A DNA stretch of 64,000 nt, from positions 124,001 to 188,000 of the forward strand of contig MNCI01008322.1 in assembly GCA_015680685.1 (NCBI GenBank), read 5' to 3'. Of the stretch, positions 13,101-22,672 are shown piece after piece (position 1 is the first letter of the stretch; each line of letters opens with the position of its first letter). The notes beneath the pieces were generated by a model, which saw only the letters and a list, made by a program, of their open reading frames with translations, did no database searches and was not told the origin of the DNA. Made by a program: the position numbers and the translations under genes. Source of the stretch: Gnetum montanum (Eukaryota; Streptophyta; Gnetopsida; Gnetales; Gnetaceae).

Positions 13101-14352
13101 AAAATCACTGGTTTTCTCCGGCAGACAAATGGTGCAAAGCCGTGTACATACTTCGATCTGCTCCAGAAATGTCATTCTCAGCGTTAAAAATTTGTGGCGT
13201 TCCCCTCCATACCATGAAGTCAAACCCTTTCCCCGTACTGTTAGAACAGGATAGCAGTTAGGATTGTAGGTAACACATGTACTTTCCCTAAAAATAAATA
13301 ATAAATAAAAGAAAATTCATTTGATTTGCCTACTAATTACTACCAAGTCCTAACCTGTGTTTTCCTGAAATTGAACATATTCATGAACCAATCTCACAAG
13401 TATTTACGTGAAACATTCATATCTTGTTCGAACCTACTGCGCGTGCTATGGAAGTTCAAGGAACCCTGGAGCTGGCGTCAGCACCTCTTACATGTTAAGA
13501 TATCTATTATACACACACACCTACCAATAGATATAAACACGATTTTCAGCCAAATAAGATTTAGACTTTCATCTGGCCATTTTTATAAACGAAATGCGAA
13601 AAAAAAAAATTGTTTTGATGTTTTCCAGTTCGAACAAGGGATGAGATGCTTGAGGTGTTATAAAAAAAATCAACATACGATAATTTATTTGGGCTGACAC
13701 CGTGCTAAACAATGAGGTCTTACTCGATGGAGCCGAAAAAAGAAGGTTCCCTCGGGAAACACCGAGGCACGGAATTTTCGTAAAAAGAACCGGGAATTCT
13801 CTAACCGCTATGTCCGATAGATGTAACAGTGCCTTTGTGAATGTAACAGTTATCATTTATAAATCGTATTGAAACTGAAATTGGAGATGAAACTTTATTA
13901 TGTCGGGATCTCTTGAGTAGATATTATATTTTCATGATAAACTTTGCAAATTAAACTATGCGACAACAAAAATAAATCATGCAATTTTTTTGGCTGGAGC
14001 ATAATAATCTATGCTGAAAACGAAAACTCACATGAAGAATGGAAGGCTCAGGAGATGGGCAGCGCACAGGCTGATCCTTCTCTTCCGGCTCCGCCGGATG
14101 CTCCACTGCCTTGAATTCCCACTCAGGCGACGAAGCAGCTGCTGATAACGAACATGATCCTTTAAATTCCAATTCCAATTCCAATTCCTCTTCCTCTTTC
14201 TCTTTCTGATTATGATTATGATGCTGTAACTGCACCTGGCTTATTACCCTACCAGATGCCAACGATGAAGACGAAGATGTTAATGTAACACCGGCACTTG
14301 CATCTGGTGCTGGCTTCGATCTTCCTGATAGTCTCCAAAATATCCCAACCAT
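3946..14352 (-). CDS. Conserved plant protein of unknown function (MVGIF...EHP...PEPSIL/DGRIWKER family), two exons
   Basis: The coding sequence is join(3946..4149, 14032..14352) on the minus strand, 174 codons plus stop. Exon 1 ends in ...CCTTCCATTCTTCAT followed by GTGAGT, a consensus donor. Exon 2 begins after ...TTTGGTGCAG, a good acceptor. Joining in phase 0 gives the continuous word PEPSILHDGRIWKER, which is strong evidence for one gene across a 9,882-bp intron. From memory, plants have a family of small proteins with this order: an MVGIF-type N-terminus, a variable low-complexity linker, an E-F-K-x-V-E-H-P-x-E-P block, a P-E-P-S-I-L/DGRIWKER block, and a C-terminal P-E-H-S-x-x-x-L-L-x-E-C block. 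All are present in that order here. No signal peptide or membrane helix is seen. The biochemical role is unknown to me. This is the only gene in the window with no stops or frameshifts. Confidence 0.82.
4632..4682 (+). repeat. tRNA-like T-arm module (SINE remnant)
   Basis: The word 'ggttgaaggttcgatttc' contains a near-perfect pol III B box (GGTTCGATTTC). It is preceded by an anticodon-arm-like 'cgtctaacttgtgtattac'. The D arm is not clear. The module faces a second tRNA-like module at 4764-4817. Confidence 0.4.
4764..4817 (-). repeat. tRNA-like D-arm module (SINE remnant)
   Basis: On the minus strand 'cgttgctcgagtggctagag' resembles a Ser/Leu-type tRNA D arm. 'gcaagtcattgtgtcc', at T-arm distance, is a weak B box. 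With 4632-4682 it forms a converging pair about 80 bp apart, so two SINE heads may have inserted here. Confidence 0.35.
6403..6800 (-). pseudogene. LTR-retrotransposon gag remnant
   Basis: The minus-strand reading gives a gag-like order: F-Q-M-P-N-F-x-K-Y-N-G-E-E-N-P, then a hydrophobic stretch, L-F-N-S-L-V-G-K-A-F-E-L-Y, N-L-P, S-F-E-E-M-L-x-K-L-E-E-H-F and F-L-N-K-L. This resembles the central capsid-like part of Ty3/Gypsy gag (the 'F-x-G-x-x-D-P ... L-x-G-x-A-x-x-W ... W-x-x-L-x-x-x-F' pattern). One stop breaks it near 6632. Proline/lysine-rich traces continue toward about 5100 and weaker similarity toward 7570, but no pol or LTR was found. It lies in the intron in the host gene's orientation. 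Confidence 0.55.
8974..9166. repeat. Degenerate 24-bp tandem repeat, about eight units
   Basis: Units follow a pattern like 'cccatgtgatttacatgtattggg'. Translated in one plus frame they give an 8-residue periodicity (P-Y-D-L-Y-I-L-D, S-H-N-L-H-K-L-D, P-C-D-L-H-V-L-G, P-Y-N-L-C-R-L-G). The apparent 133-codon ORF at 8777-9178 owes its length to this repeat and is not taken as a gene. Confidence 0.7.
9759..9766. repeat. 8-bp target-site duplication, left copy (ATTGATGC)
   Basis: Identical to 10588-10595 and directly flanks the hAT element. Eight base pairs is the family's hallmark duplication length. Confidence 0.9.
9767..10587. mobile_element. Non-autonomous hAT-type DNA transposon, 821 bp
   Basis: The left end CAGTTATTAAAAAGTCAGCA and the inverted right end CAGTGATTAAAAAGTCGGCA match at 18 of 20 positions. 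Both copies of the 8-bp flank ATTGATGC are identical. CAGTG-type termini with an 8-bp duplication define hAT elements. Subterminal copies of 'aaaaagtc' / 'gactttt' words occur at both ends, as expected for transposase-binding repeats. The body (about 10040-10260, minus strand) gives a short acidic frame (E-Y-D-Y-S-K-S-E-I-D-N-D-D-D-N) that could be the last trace of a transposase C-terminus, but it is too short to prove. The element lies in the host intron. Confidence 0.88.
10588..10595. repeat. 8-bp target-site duplication, right copy (ATTGATGC)
   Basis: Identical to 9759-9766; the other flank of the hAT element. Confidence 0.9.
10770..10960 (+). pseudogene. LINE-like C-terminal remnant
   Basis: With frameshifts, the plus strand gives E-D-E-M-H-V-F-L-C-C-P-I-F-E, followed by R-K-Q-W. 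This resembles the zinc-binding-like tail (E-D-E-x-H-x-L-x-x-C-P-x-F/Y) downstream of the reverse transcriptase in many plant LINEs. No reverse transcriptase lies next to it, so the call rests on about 20 residues. Confidence 0.3.
12440..12960 (+). repeat. T/G-rich block, possible LINE 3' region
   Basis: From 12440 to 12770 the plus strand is strikingly T+G-rich and has a run of T at about 12751-12760. A different, more balanced segment follows (12795-12900). The composition resembles LINE 3' UTRs but there is no coding match. ORFs on either strand here look accidental. Confidence 0.25.
14032..14352 (-). CDS. Exon 1 of the conserved plant gene (residues 1-107)
   Basis: The start is the ATG at 14352, chosen because the family N-terminus MVGIF begins there. 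Residues 24-60 are Ser-rich, then His/Asn, then a Glu/Leu run of low complexity. Residues about 77-107 hold the conserved E-W-E-F-K-A-V-E-H-P and P-E-P-S-I-L-H block. The last base is 14032; the donor GTGAGT occupies 14031-14026. Just upstream (14354-14400, probable 5' UTR) lie a short CAG run and a CTGT run. Confidence 0.8.
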
Positions 14353-15477
14353 TATTTACAGCAGCAGCAGACACGCCTCTGTCTGTCTGTGCCTGCTCCT
14401 GCTTCCTCCCAATGTTTGGTTTTCCTAGTGCGGAGGTGTTAGTTCAACGGTAAGAGCTTTGACATGAGAATTTCATGGCGTAGAAAGGAAATTTTGAAAC
14501 GGCTCTTTTCCCGTGGATCTAAGAAGCTCTCATTGAACACAAGCAAAAATTCCGTTCCGTTTCAGTGATTAGAGAATTCAAGCGCCTTCAAAGTTCAAAT
14601 CGCAAGGGAGTTGCAGTGATCGTCGGCAATCATACAGCTGCTGGCATTGGATTCTCGGCATCATATGCAACAAGCAGCAGCAGCAGCCATGGTTTTGCCT
14701 TTGCTTTTGCTTGTCACTTTTCAGGCACAACTGCAATTGCAGAAGAAGCTCATGATGATGATGATGATGAGAATGATGCAGTGGTGTAAAAATACAAAAT
14801 CAAAATTCAAATGCAATGCATGGTCAAATGGGTTCACAGTTTTGTCAATTCTGACGGACTGCGTGCATGCAAGTGGACGTCTACATCGGCGTGGGCCTTG
14901 GGCTTGAGCTTAAAATGAATTAGCATTCATTCATTCATTCATTCATGCATGCTCCCTTCCTGGGATCGTGCGCCACCACGCCATTTGCCTTTTGGGTTTT
15001 TGTTTGCTGTACATGTCGGACTGCCACCACAGTAAAGTTCGACTCTAGTGCGCTATTTTGAAACAAAATAGGCACCGGAATGCGATGCGTGCCAAAAAGG
15101 CAAAACGATATCATCACGCAAATTCGCAGAAGCCCTTACCTGTTACATTCGTGCATGTGAAATTATCAGGGTAAGATCCACCGATGTGAAATTACTGAAA
15201 CACTGGTTTTATTCAAGTGGGATTTAGACTATGTATTGGACCTTACATTAGTATTATAAAAGTTAGATATAGAAACTTAAACTGAGTTTGATGTGTAAAA
15301 CTTTTGCAGCGTAATTAAGGCTCTTCAATTACATTAGAAAGTTGCATCCATCTTTTACTTTCTATACTAACATCATGTGAACTTAAACAAAAGTTTATTA
15401 ATGAGATGAAAATGCAACATCTCACGAATAGTGAACTTCTCAAGTTAAATTGATCACATATTTTATGCATTTGAAAT
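14353..15477. other. Region upstream of the plant gene, with microsatellites
   Basis: This is the likely 5' UTR and promoter side of the minus-strand gene. It contains CAG/CTGT runs (14358-14400), a tRNA D-arm-like word 'gttagttcaacggtaagagc' (14438-14457), a CAG run (14671-14686), a GAT run (14750-14771) and an ATTC run (14924-14946). Plus-strand ORFs at 14565-14789 and 14647-14907 translate the CAG/GAT runs into Ala, Met or Asp stretches. One begins M-Q-Q-A-A-A-A-A-M-V-L-P-L-L-L-L and looks signal-peptide-like, but low complexity explains it. 14965-15477 holds nothing recognisable. Confidence 0.5.
14924..14946. repeat. (ATTC)n microsatellite
   Basis: Five to six tandem ATTC units are followed by 'atgcatgc'. 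Confidence 0.9.
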
Positions 15478-15482
15478 AAAAG
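15478..15482. repeat. Target-site duplication of element A, left (AAAAG)
   Basis: Identical to 29497-29501. The pair fixes both outer ends of element A. Confidence 0.85.
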
Positions 15483-16329
15483 TGAAGAAACGTTGAACAT
15501 TCGAGGCCGCGTATACAGGGCCTTGTATACCCGTTTACGCGAAGCTTGTTTCAACCTATAAATAAGTGGGCTCTTGCCACACTTAGGTACCTTTTTGGCA
15601 GTTGTAGCGAAGCTCTTGTAGTTTGTTTCCGCAAGAGTTAGAATATTTTCCAAGTGCCCGTAGTAGGTGTAAGAAAGGTGTCCGGCTCTTTATTCAAGCG
15701 TTGATGTACCTGAGCCCATTGGCGTGAATGACAATAAAGACGAGCTTTCCAAGCATTTCTTGCAACAATTGGACTTAGTCATTTGATGCATTTAATAGTT
15801 TAATATTTCTATGCTTTAATGATTCCTTAAGTTTCCGTTGTTATTATTTTAATCGCTATGGCTCTTTTATAGTTCGTAAAAACCATAAGTACGACCATCT
15901 CCATCTCGAACGTAAACCCAACACTTGGCAACCCAGTGACGCTTAACGTCTGGTAACCCAGTAGTAGTTAGGGGATGCTTAGGATGTGCACGGAAGATGG
16001 GATCAAATACTTATGCTAGGAAGAGTTAAGATATAAGTTAGGGTAATTATAGATTACGTATTATTCCATTCCTTACTTTCCATTCCAAGAATTAGACGCT
16101 AGAAGATAAAGTGAAAAAGCCATAAAAATCAATTGCCTCAATCTCACTTAACCATTGCAATCAGAACATCACAAGTGAGGTTGGGAAGACAACGACTGTT
16201 CTAACACAAGGTTTTGCTGGTTAAGGTCTGGTGTATGCAAAGTGCTTACAGTCTATCGAATTCAACCGAGTCGCGTGTGAATGCCTGTGATTCGCATGGT
16301 TGGGCGTAGGGGTACCTAGCCGCTCATCA
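15483..16329 (+). mobile_element. Element A 5' LTR (847 bp)
   Basis: It starts TGAAGAAACG and ends ...GCTCATCA. The TATA box 'cctataaata' is at 15555. Upstream is a short U3 (72 bp) with 'gtatac' palindromes. The part from the TATA box onward is colinear with 28728-29496 apart from a 6-bp duplication ('catctc'). The U3 itself is 65 bp shorter than, and quite different from, that of the 3' LTR. Confidence 0.92.
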
Positions 16330-16330
16330 T

Positions 16331-16348
16331 TGGCACCGTTGCCGAGGA
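16331..16348 (+). promoter_or_regulatory. Primer-binding site, tRNA-Asp type (A)
   Basis: TGGCACCGTTGCCGAGGA lies one base after the LTR. It differs from the Athila-type tRNA-Asp site (TGGCGCCGTTGCCGGGGA, from memory) only by two G-to-A transitions. Confidence 0.85.
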
Positions 16349-16494
16349 CTGTTAGTCTTATATGCGCCATTTAACCTTAGCAAAATTATCATTCACGTCG
16401 TTGGAACAGACCTAGGATAGTAAAATCTATGCACGTTAGGCGGACTAAGTGAAAAAGTAAGGTACACCAATTAGTGGATCATCTAATATCCAAC

Positions 16495-19020
16495 ATGTCT
16501 TCTTCTCACAGGCAAAATGGATCCAACCCACTGGTGCCATAAGAATGTCAGGTGGTATACACTCATCCAGATGAATATATCCCTGACTTCACCTTCATCC
16601 TACGTTAGGATGAACATTTGTGCTGGCGGGACATGAAAAGTAACATCATACTACCGCCTGACCGATCGGCTCCTGGAATACTGTTTCACAATCTTGCTAG
16701 ATTAGGCATCCAGGACCACGGTGTGGAGTACGTCATGGAGGACCATAACTACAAGGACTATTGTCCCATTGAGGCCCAATGGGTATGAGACCAGCAACAG
16801 GCAGAACGGTATGAACACATGAAGGGGAAACAGTTCAGTAACCCCTTATTCTTGCAAGGGCTGCAAGACGATGGGGAGCCTATCTTTCACGATTCCCATT
16901 CGACCGAACTTCCTCTAGGGCATCAGATCATTCAGTCCATCATCCAGAACAAGCAATCAAGTGACTGGGATCCCTAGGAGGATGGAGGGTCATGTAGGAG
17001 AAGTCACGGCACAAGCAAAGATGGGCAGGAAGATCGAGGTCACCATCAGAGTAGAGGGGGAGATCAACATCGAGGCGATGGCAATTCCTCTCCCTCTTCT
17101 CCATCCTCTTGCTCCCCTCTACCTTCATCCGGTTCTGACTCTAATCGTAACTGTGGTAGAAAGGAGTGAGGTGATGGTGGTCGTAAGGACCGAAAGGAAC
17201 GACGTGAGGAAGCACGTGACCAACCACGCGAGGCTCACCGTCATGAAAGGAGAGGTAGTCAAAATTGTCATAGGCATCATGGTCCTCAGCAAGACTATGA
17301 CTCGGATGAACCATTGTTGGCTACTTGAAGCATGCTCCATATCACTGAGGTAGTTGAGATACCCAACAGGCACTTGAAGGATAGTCGGATCAAGCGCATC
17401 GACATGAACAACATCCCCAGATTTGAAGGGGGATACAATTGTGATCCGCAAACTCACTTGCAAGCATTTCATGATGCTTGCACCTTGTAGAACATCAACA
17501 ATGATTGGCAAAAACTTAAGCTATTCCCTCACATACTCATAAAAGAAGCAGAAAGTTGGTACTGGTGTTTGGAACCAGAATCAATTAGGAGATGGAGTAC
17601 GATGTTGGAGATCTTCAATGACAAGTATCAAACCTACTCTAGAGTGGTGAACCTGAGACGTCAAATCCAAGGCTAGAAGCAAGGTAGTCATGAACCCTTG
17701 GATGCAACTATGAGCAGATGCTATTCATTATTACATCGATGCCTTGGTCATGGCTACTCTCAGCGGGCATAGCTTCGCCATATCATTGATGGGCTCCGCT
17801 TTGAAACTAGAAAGACCCTTAGCATGTACGCCTAGGGACGACTATCAGAACTAAGGGCCCATCAACTACAATGCCTAATTGAGCAAGTGGCTAAAGAAGA
17901 GGGGGAACTTAGAAAGAAGGAGAGTGCAGAGGAGTTTAATTGGGATCCCTTCATCAGAAAGAGGGAGGTCCAATTTTGTGATGATGAGGAGGAATCACCA
18001 TTGGATGCAGTGGTGAATCGGAAAACCTTGCCTCTACAGAAATTTGCCTTTGAAATATTAGCAAAGGTTGACAAGATGTGGAACTCTTTGGATAAAAAAT
18101 CCAAAGTGTTCTGAAAATTACAGAAGTGTCCAGAGAGCAAGGTAATGATTGTGATCAACGTAGGAAGAAGGAAGCTGAACGTGCCCACCATAAGGGTAAG
18201 GGTAACTTTGTTGTAGTAGAATAGGTTGCAGAATTTGATACAGAGGAAGATAATGAATGTTACATATGCCAATATGAACATCCTAAGGGGTGTTGTCCTG
18301 TGGTGTCACATCTACAAGAGTCTAGGGTGTATGCGTTGAATCCTCGCTTGGCAAAGAGGCAAACACCTCGAAGGGTGCCTTACCCGTAAGGCAATCCTAG
18401 GCAGCTTTACCATCGTAACCTTATGAATACTTTCAATAGTGGTAGCACCCACAAGTGTGGGGGATGCCACCTCCAAGGTAGCAGTACCCTTACTGATAGC
18501 CAGATCCCTATGGGTACTACGTTCAACAACTAGTCTCTCCACGAGACTCTTCTAGTCACGCAACCTTTCAGAATTACTACCAGCCCATAGAATATTTCCA
18601 ACCACAATCTCCATCACCCAGGGGGGAAAGCCCGCATCTTTACTATCCTCCATCACTTTCTCCTACCGTCCCTACTTAGCAACACCCCACTCAATTACCA
18701 CCTGCTCCACCTATGCAGGGGGAAATCCCACCACAGCCACAGCAATGCAACGCTATGAGGGCTGTCAACCTACAACCAGCTCGTCAGCTGAGTGGACCAG
18801 AAGTAAAGCCACAAAAAGTCCCTTTTTTGGCCCAATAACCTAAACATACCCTCACACACACCCGTGGCTAGTGCCTCTGAACCTCAAATCGCCTCCACTA
18901 TTCCATCCTTCGAGCAGCCTTCAAACCAAACGCTTTCAAACCAAACGTCCTCCAATGTACAAACGGTCATGCTCACACATGCAGTAACCGACTAGATAAA
19001 GGTGAGGTCATCTTCCCCAA
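16495..19020 (+). pseudogene. gag of element A (decayed)
   Basis: The start ATG at 16495 opens M-S-S-S-H-R-Q-N. It is supported by the homologous position in D, where it has become ATA. The order is H-P-D-E-Y-I-P-D-F-T-F, then I-L-P-P-D-R, a Ser/Arg/Gly-rich stretch (16975-17300), and the capsid-like core R-I-K-R-I-D-M-N-N-I-P-R-F-E-G-G-Y ... L-Q-A-F-H-D-A-C ... L-K-L-F-P ... E-A-E-S-W-Y (17390-17560). Next come K-Y-Q-T-Y-S and an acidic/lysine-rich part, then the zinc knuckle C-Y-I-C-Q-Y-E-H-P-K-G-C (18258-18293) and a Pro/Gln-rich tail. At least ten in-frame stops are present. Gag would package the element's RNA in cytoplasmic particles. It is followed without a clear break by protease. Confidence 0.8.
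18258..18293 (+). other. Compact zinc knuckle C-x2-C-x3-H-x3-C in gag (A)
   Basis: The codons read C-Y-I-C-Q-Y-E-H-P-K-G-C. The usual retroviral/Ty3 knuckle is C-x2-C-x4-H-x4-C. The same compact spacing recurs at 33439-33474 (B) and 53082-53117 (D, minus). Confidence 0.7.
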
Positions 19021-22000
19021 AAATCGACTAATCCAGGAAGTCCCCTTATCTATCTTTAGGTGGCAGGAAATGAGCCATGTAAAGCTCTTTTGGATTCGAG
19101 GTCAAGAGTCAACTTCATTTCACATGACATGTACAAGAATTGGAACCTGCCCTCATTAAAGAAGAGCAACATTCAGCTCAAGCTGGCAGGCCAATCCATT
19201 ACTGTTCCCTTGGAATTGGTGGAAGATATTGTGAACACCGTTTGTGGGTGGTCTTATCCTGCTGATTTCCTTGTCATCTGTGTTGATAATTACAAGGGGA
19301 ACTTTCCAATCATAATGGGAAGATCTTGGCTGAGCATGGTGGATGCAAGACTAGGACTCCAAGATCTTTCCCTTGAAATTTCGAAGGAAAATCCTTTTGG
19401 GAAGATCGAGAAGAAGCGCATTCCATGCATCACGTACAGTGACTCTGGGTGCAACTGTGTGTAGTAGCTGTGGTCCACTAAGTGGACATCTATTCAAGCA
19501 TGCAATTGGTGTACCAAGGAATCGCAAATTCAACAATGCCTGTATGCAGTAGCCACAACTCAAGAAGGCACCCAATGGCTGACTGCTGATTCTACTAACA
19601 ACACTTTGTGCATGGAACCATCTGAGGGGCTTGTACACAACTACATAGAAAGATTGATCATTTAGAAGAGGTTCATTAACAAGTATCCACTGTTGATGAC
19701 CATGATGATTGGGGAAAGTTGCAAATCCCTAAAAGTTTCAAACAAAAGCCCTTAGAACTCAAACCCTTACTGACCCACCTAGAATATGCATTTTTGTAGA
19801 ATGGGAAATTGGTGATTATCAATGCCACCCTTGCTCCTGAACAAAAGAGGAAGTTGTTGAAGGTGGTGAACAAATGGGAAGCTACTTTTGCATGGTCATA
19901 TCTTGAATTAACAGGAGTGGATCCTAGGGTTTGCCAATATCAGATTTATATCGATCCCTTCATGAAGCCACGAAGACAACCACAAAGACGATTGAATCCC
20001 AAATTGAAGTAGGTTATCAAAGATGAAATCGAGCAGTTACTAAAAGCGAGGTTGATCTACTCTATTGCCAATAGCGAATGGGTCAGTCCACTTGTTATTG
20101 TGCCAAAGAAGGATGGCAAATGAAGGGTCTATATAGATTTTTGATTGCTCAACATGGCTACCTTCAAAGATCACTTCACACTCCCATTTGTGGACCAAGT
20201 GTTGGATACCATTGCGGGGCATCATTATTATAGCTTTTTTGGATGGTTATAGTGGCTATAACCAAATCCAAATTGTGCCAGAAGACTAGGCCAAGACAAC
20301 TTTCACAAGTCCTTAGGGGACTTTTGCATAAAAAAAGATGCCTTTTGGTCTGTGTAATGCATCTGCCACTTTCCAATGCCTTGTCCTCAGCATCTTCCAG
20401 TAACAAATTAGCAATGGGGTAGAAGTCTTCATGGATGACTTCTCTACCAATGGGGCCATGTTCGATCAAGCCTTGGACTGCCTTGAGCAAGTTCTGAAAA
20501 GATGTGTGGAAACTAATCTACGGCTCAACTGGCAGAAAAGCCACTTAATGGTCCAAGAGGGCATTGTGCTAGGGCACCATATTTCAAAAACAGGGATTAA
20601 CATGGATCCTGAAAAAATCAAGGTCATCCAAGGAATTACTAGGCAACCAAGCACTGTAAAAGATGTTCAGTCATTCCTTGGCCACACTGGTTACTACTGG
20701 TGCTTCATTGAAAATTTCTCAAAGATCGCCAAGCCGTTGGTGGAACTCACAAAGAAAGATGCGTTGCTCGTCTGGACCAGGAATGTGAATCCGCATTCCA
20801 AACACTTAAACAAAAACTCATAGAGACTCTAGTTCTACGGGCACCTAATTGGTTCATGTCCTTCCACATTATGATAGATGCATCCAAATATGCATTGGGA
20901 GCCGTGCTTACATAGTGGGATGATCAAAAATGCCCATACTATATTCACTATGCAAGCTGTAGCATTGTGGGTGCTCAGCTTAACTACACCATCACCGAAA
21001 AGGAGTTGATGGCAGTGGTGTTTACCTTGGAAAAATTCTAACACTATGTGCTCGGGTACAAGGTGTTTGTACATATCAACCATAGTGCCATTTGGTTCCT
21101 GATGAAAAAGCCAACGGTGAGCCCCCATATCATACGGTGGTTGGTGATTCTTCAGAAATTTGACCTCACTATGGTAGATCGGAAGGGAGTCGAGAATGTG
21201 GTCGCTGACCACTTATCTCGGTTATGATGGGATGACATAGAAGAGGAGGAGCCCCTCTCTGACCAATTTCCAGATGAACTTCTCTTTGCCGGAGTAGTCA
21301 ATTCGCAGGTGCCCAATGAATCACCTTGGTTCAGCCACATCCTCACTTATCTCACAACTCAAGAATTGCTAAAGGAGTGGGACCATCGGCAGAAACAACA
21401 GTTTCTCCATAAGGCCAAGCGCTTCATGGAAATCAATGGCCACCTTTATAAGGTGTGCGTAGATGGCTTGGTTTGATGGTGTGTCCCTGATGATGATATA
21501 CTGCGTGTCCTCCAAGATGCTCACGAGGGCCCTTGTGGGGGCCACTATGTTGGACGATGCATAGCCATTAAGATCTTGCTTGTAGGATATTACTGGCCCA
21601 TAATTTTCAAGGATGCACAATGGTTCGCCCACTCCTGTGAATGATGTTAGAGAGACGGTGGGATGACTGGATGATTGGAGGAACCTCAACAGTGGATCCA
21701 ACCACTAGAGCATTTTGATATCTAGGGCATCGACTTCATGGGTCCCATCACACCCTTGTCTAACGGGAAGGCGTATATCATCGTCGTTGTGGACTACTGC
21801 ACAAAGTGGGCGGAGGTGGTAGCTTTCGTCGATTATTCCTCAAACACCGCTGCACAATTTGTCCAGTAGCAAACCGTCAACAGGTTTGGAGTGCCACGTG
21901 CACTCATCTCAGACAATGGAATACATTTTGATGGACCTCACTTTTCATAAACTCATGCAACACTTGGGGGTTACCCATAAATTTACAACACCTTATCACC

Positions 22001-22672
22001 CCCAAGCCAATGGGCAGGCCGAAGTCACTAATAGGGAGATCACCAAAATCCTAACTTGAACCATTAGCAAATATAGGAGGGACTGAAGCACCAAACTTAA
22101 CGATGCTCTTTGGGCCTATCGCTCCACTTGGAAACTTCCTATAGGCTACTCTCCCTATGAGTTAGTGTACGGTAAGCTATCAAAACTCCTAATCTAGGTA
22201 GAACTCTGGACACTATCCACAACTAGTGACTTAGATCTTGACCTACCACTAGCACAACGCGAACGACTTATCAACCTAAGCATGCTAGATGAGGATTGAT
22301 TAATGGCCCTATCTTCAAATGAGATCCACAAGGCCTACAATAAAAAATGTCATGATCTTAGGATTCGGAAGGTAACATTTAGACGTGGAGATAAGGTGCT
22401 TTACTGAAACCCCACACACATACTACAATTGACCAAGTTTCAAACACTGTGGGAGGGACCTTACATTGTTTCTAAAACCTTCCCCATTTGGGGCCTTGCT
22501 TATACACAAACCTGAGGACCCCATTAGAATGTAGTTGGTCAATCAGCAACAATTAAAACCTTTTCGTGAACTGCCTCATTGTCACCAGGATAGCCTCGTT
22601 CCATTTTTTGCATCTCCTCCTTTCCACCTAGTTGTGGGGGAGATCGTCCTCCATGCTAATCCATTCTACTAA
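19021..22672 (+). pseudogene. pol of element A: protease, RT, RNase H, integrase (decayed)
   Basis: Protease (19060-19464) has A-L-L-D-S-R-S-R-V-N, where the catalytic D-S/T-G has Arg for Gly, and later I-I-M-G-R-S-W-L. RT (about 19970-20700) has W-V-S-P-L-V-I-V-P-K-K-D-G-K, M-P-F-G-L-C-N-A, F-M-D-D (20428-20439) and L-G-H-H-I-S; a frameshift lies near 20238. RNase H (20820-21226) has Y-T-I-T-E-K-E-L-M-A-V-V and ends V-V-A-D-H-L-S-R-L. Integrase (21500-22672) keeps D of V-V-D-Y-C-T-K-W-A-E, D of I-S-D-N-G and E of N-G-Q-A-E-V-T-N. It continues with [23 protein letters not shown] and a C-terminal L-W-E-G-P-Y-I-V block. The frame ends at the TAA at 22670-22672. Many stops are present. Confidence 0.9.
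22628..22643 (+). other. Polypurine-like motif 1 of element A (end of pol)
   Basis: CTAGTTGTGGGGGAGA resembles the true tract at 28575-28590 and also encodes the pol C-terminal L-V-V-G-E. Equivalent copies lie at 37794-37809 (B) and 49059-49074 (D). Confidence 0.55.

Larger units (their letters stand above)
4150..14031 (-). other. 9.9-kb intron loaded with transposon remnants
   Basis: The intron is bounded by GTGAGT (14031-14026) and ...TTTGGTGCAG (ending at 4150). It holds two tRNA-like modules, a decayed gag (6403-6800), a 24-bp repeat, a hAT element, a LINE-like scrap and a T/G-rich block. Nothing recognisable was found in 4826-6400, 6801-8970, 9167-9758, 10970-12430 and 12961-14025. Short ORFs there (for example 5065-5514 minus, 149 codons; 12977-13261 plus, 94 codons) have no features I can interpret. 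Confidence 0.75.

Noticed and set aside
12977-13261. 94-codon plus-strand ORF with many aromatic residues
   Set aside because: No motif, no splice context and opposite to the host gene; I could not connect it to any family.
13735-13825. Short inverted words around 'gttccctcgggaaacaccgagg' type sequence as a structured RNA
   Set aside because: Pairing is short and no family or context supports it.
14429-14475. tRNA gene suggested by a good D-arm-like word
   Set aside because: No T arm or acceptor stem follows at the right distance.
14565-14907. Plus-strand ORFs with poly-Ala/poly-Met/poly-Asp and a signal-peptide-like start
   Set aside because: They come from CAG and GAT microsatellites read in different frames; no conserved block supports them.
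17125-17511. 128-codon minus-strand ORF over element A gag
   Set aside because: Antisense shadow of the gag frame, which carries the conserved capsid-like core on the plus strand.
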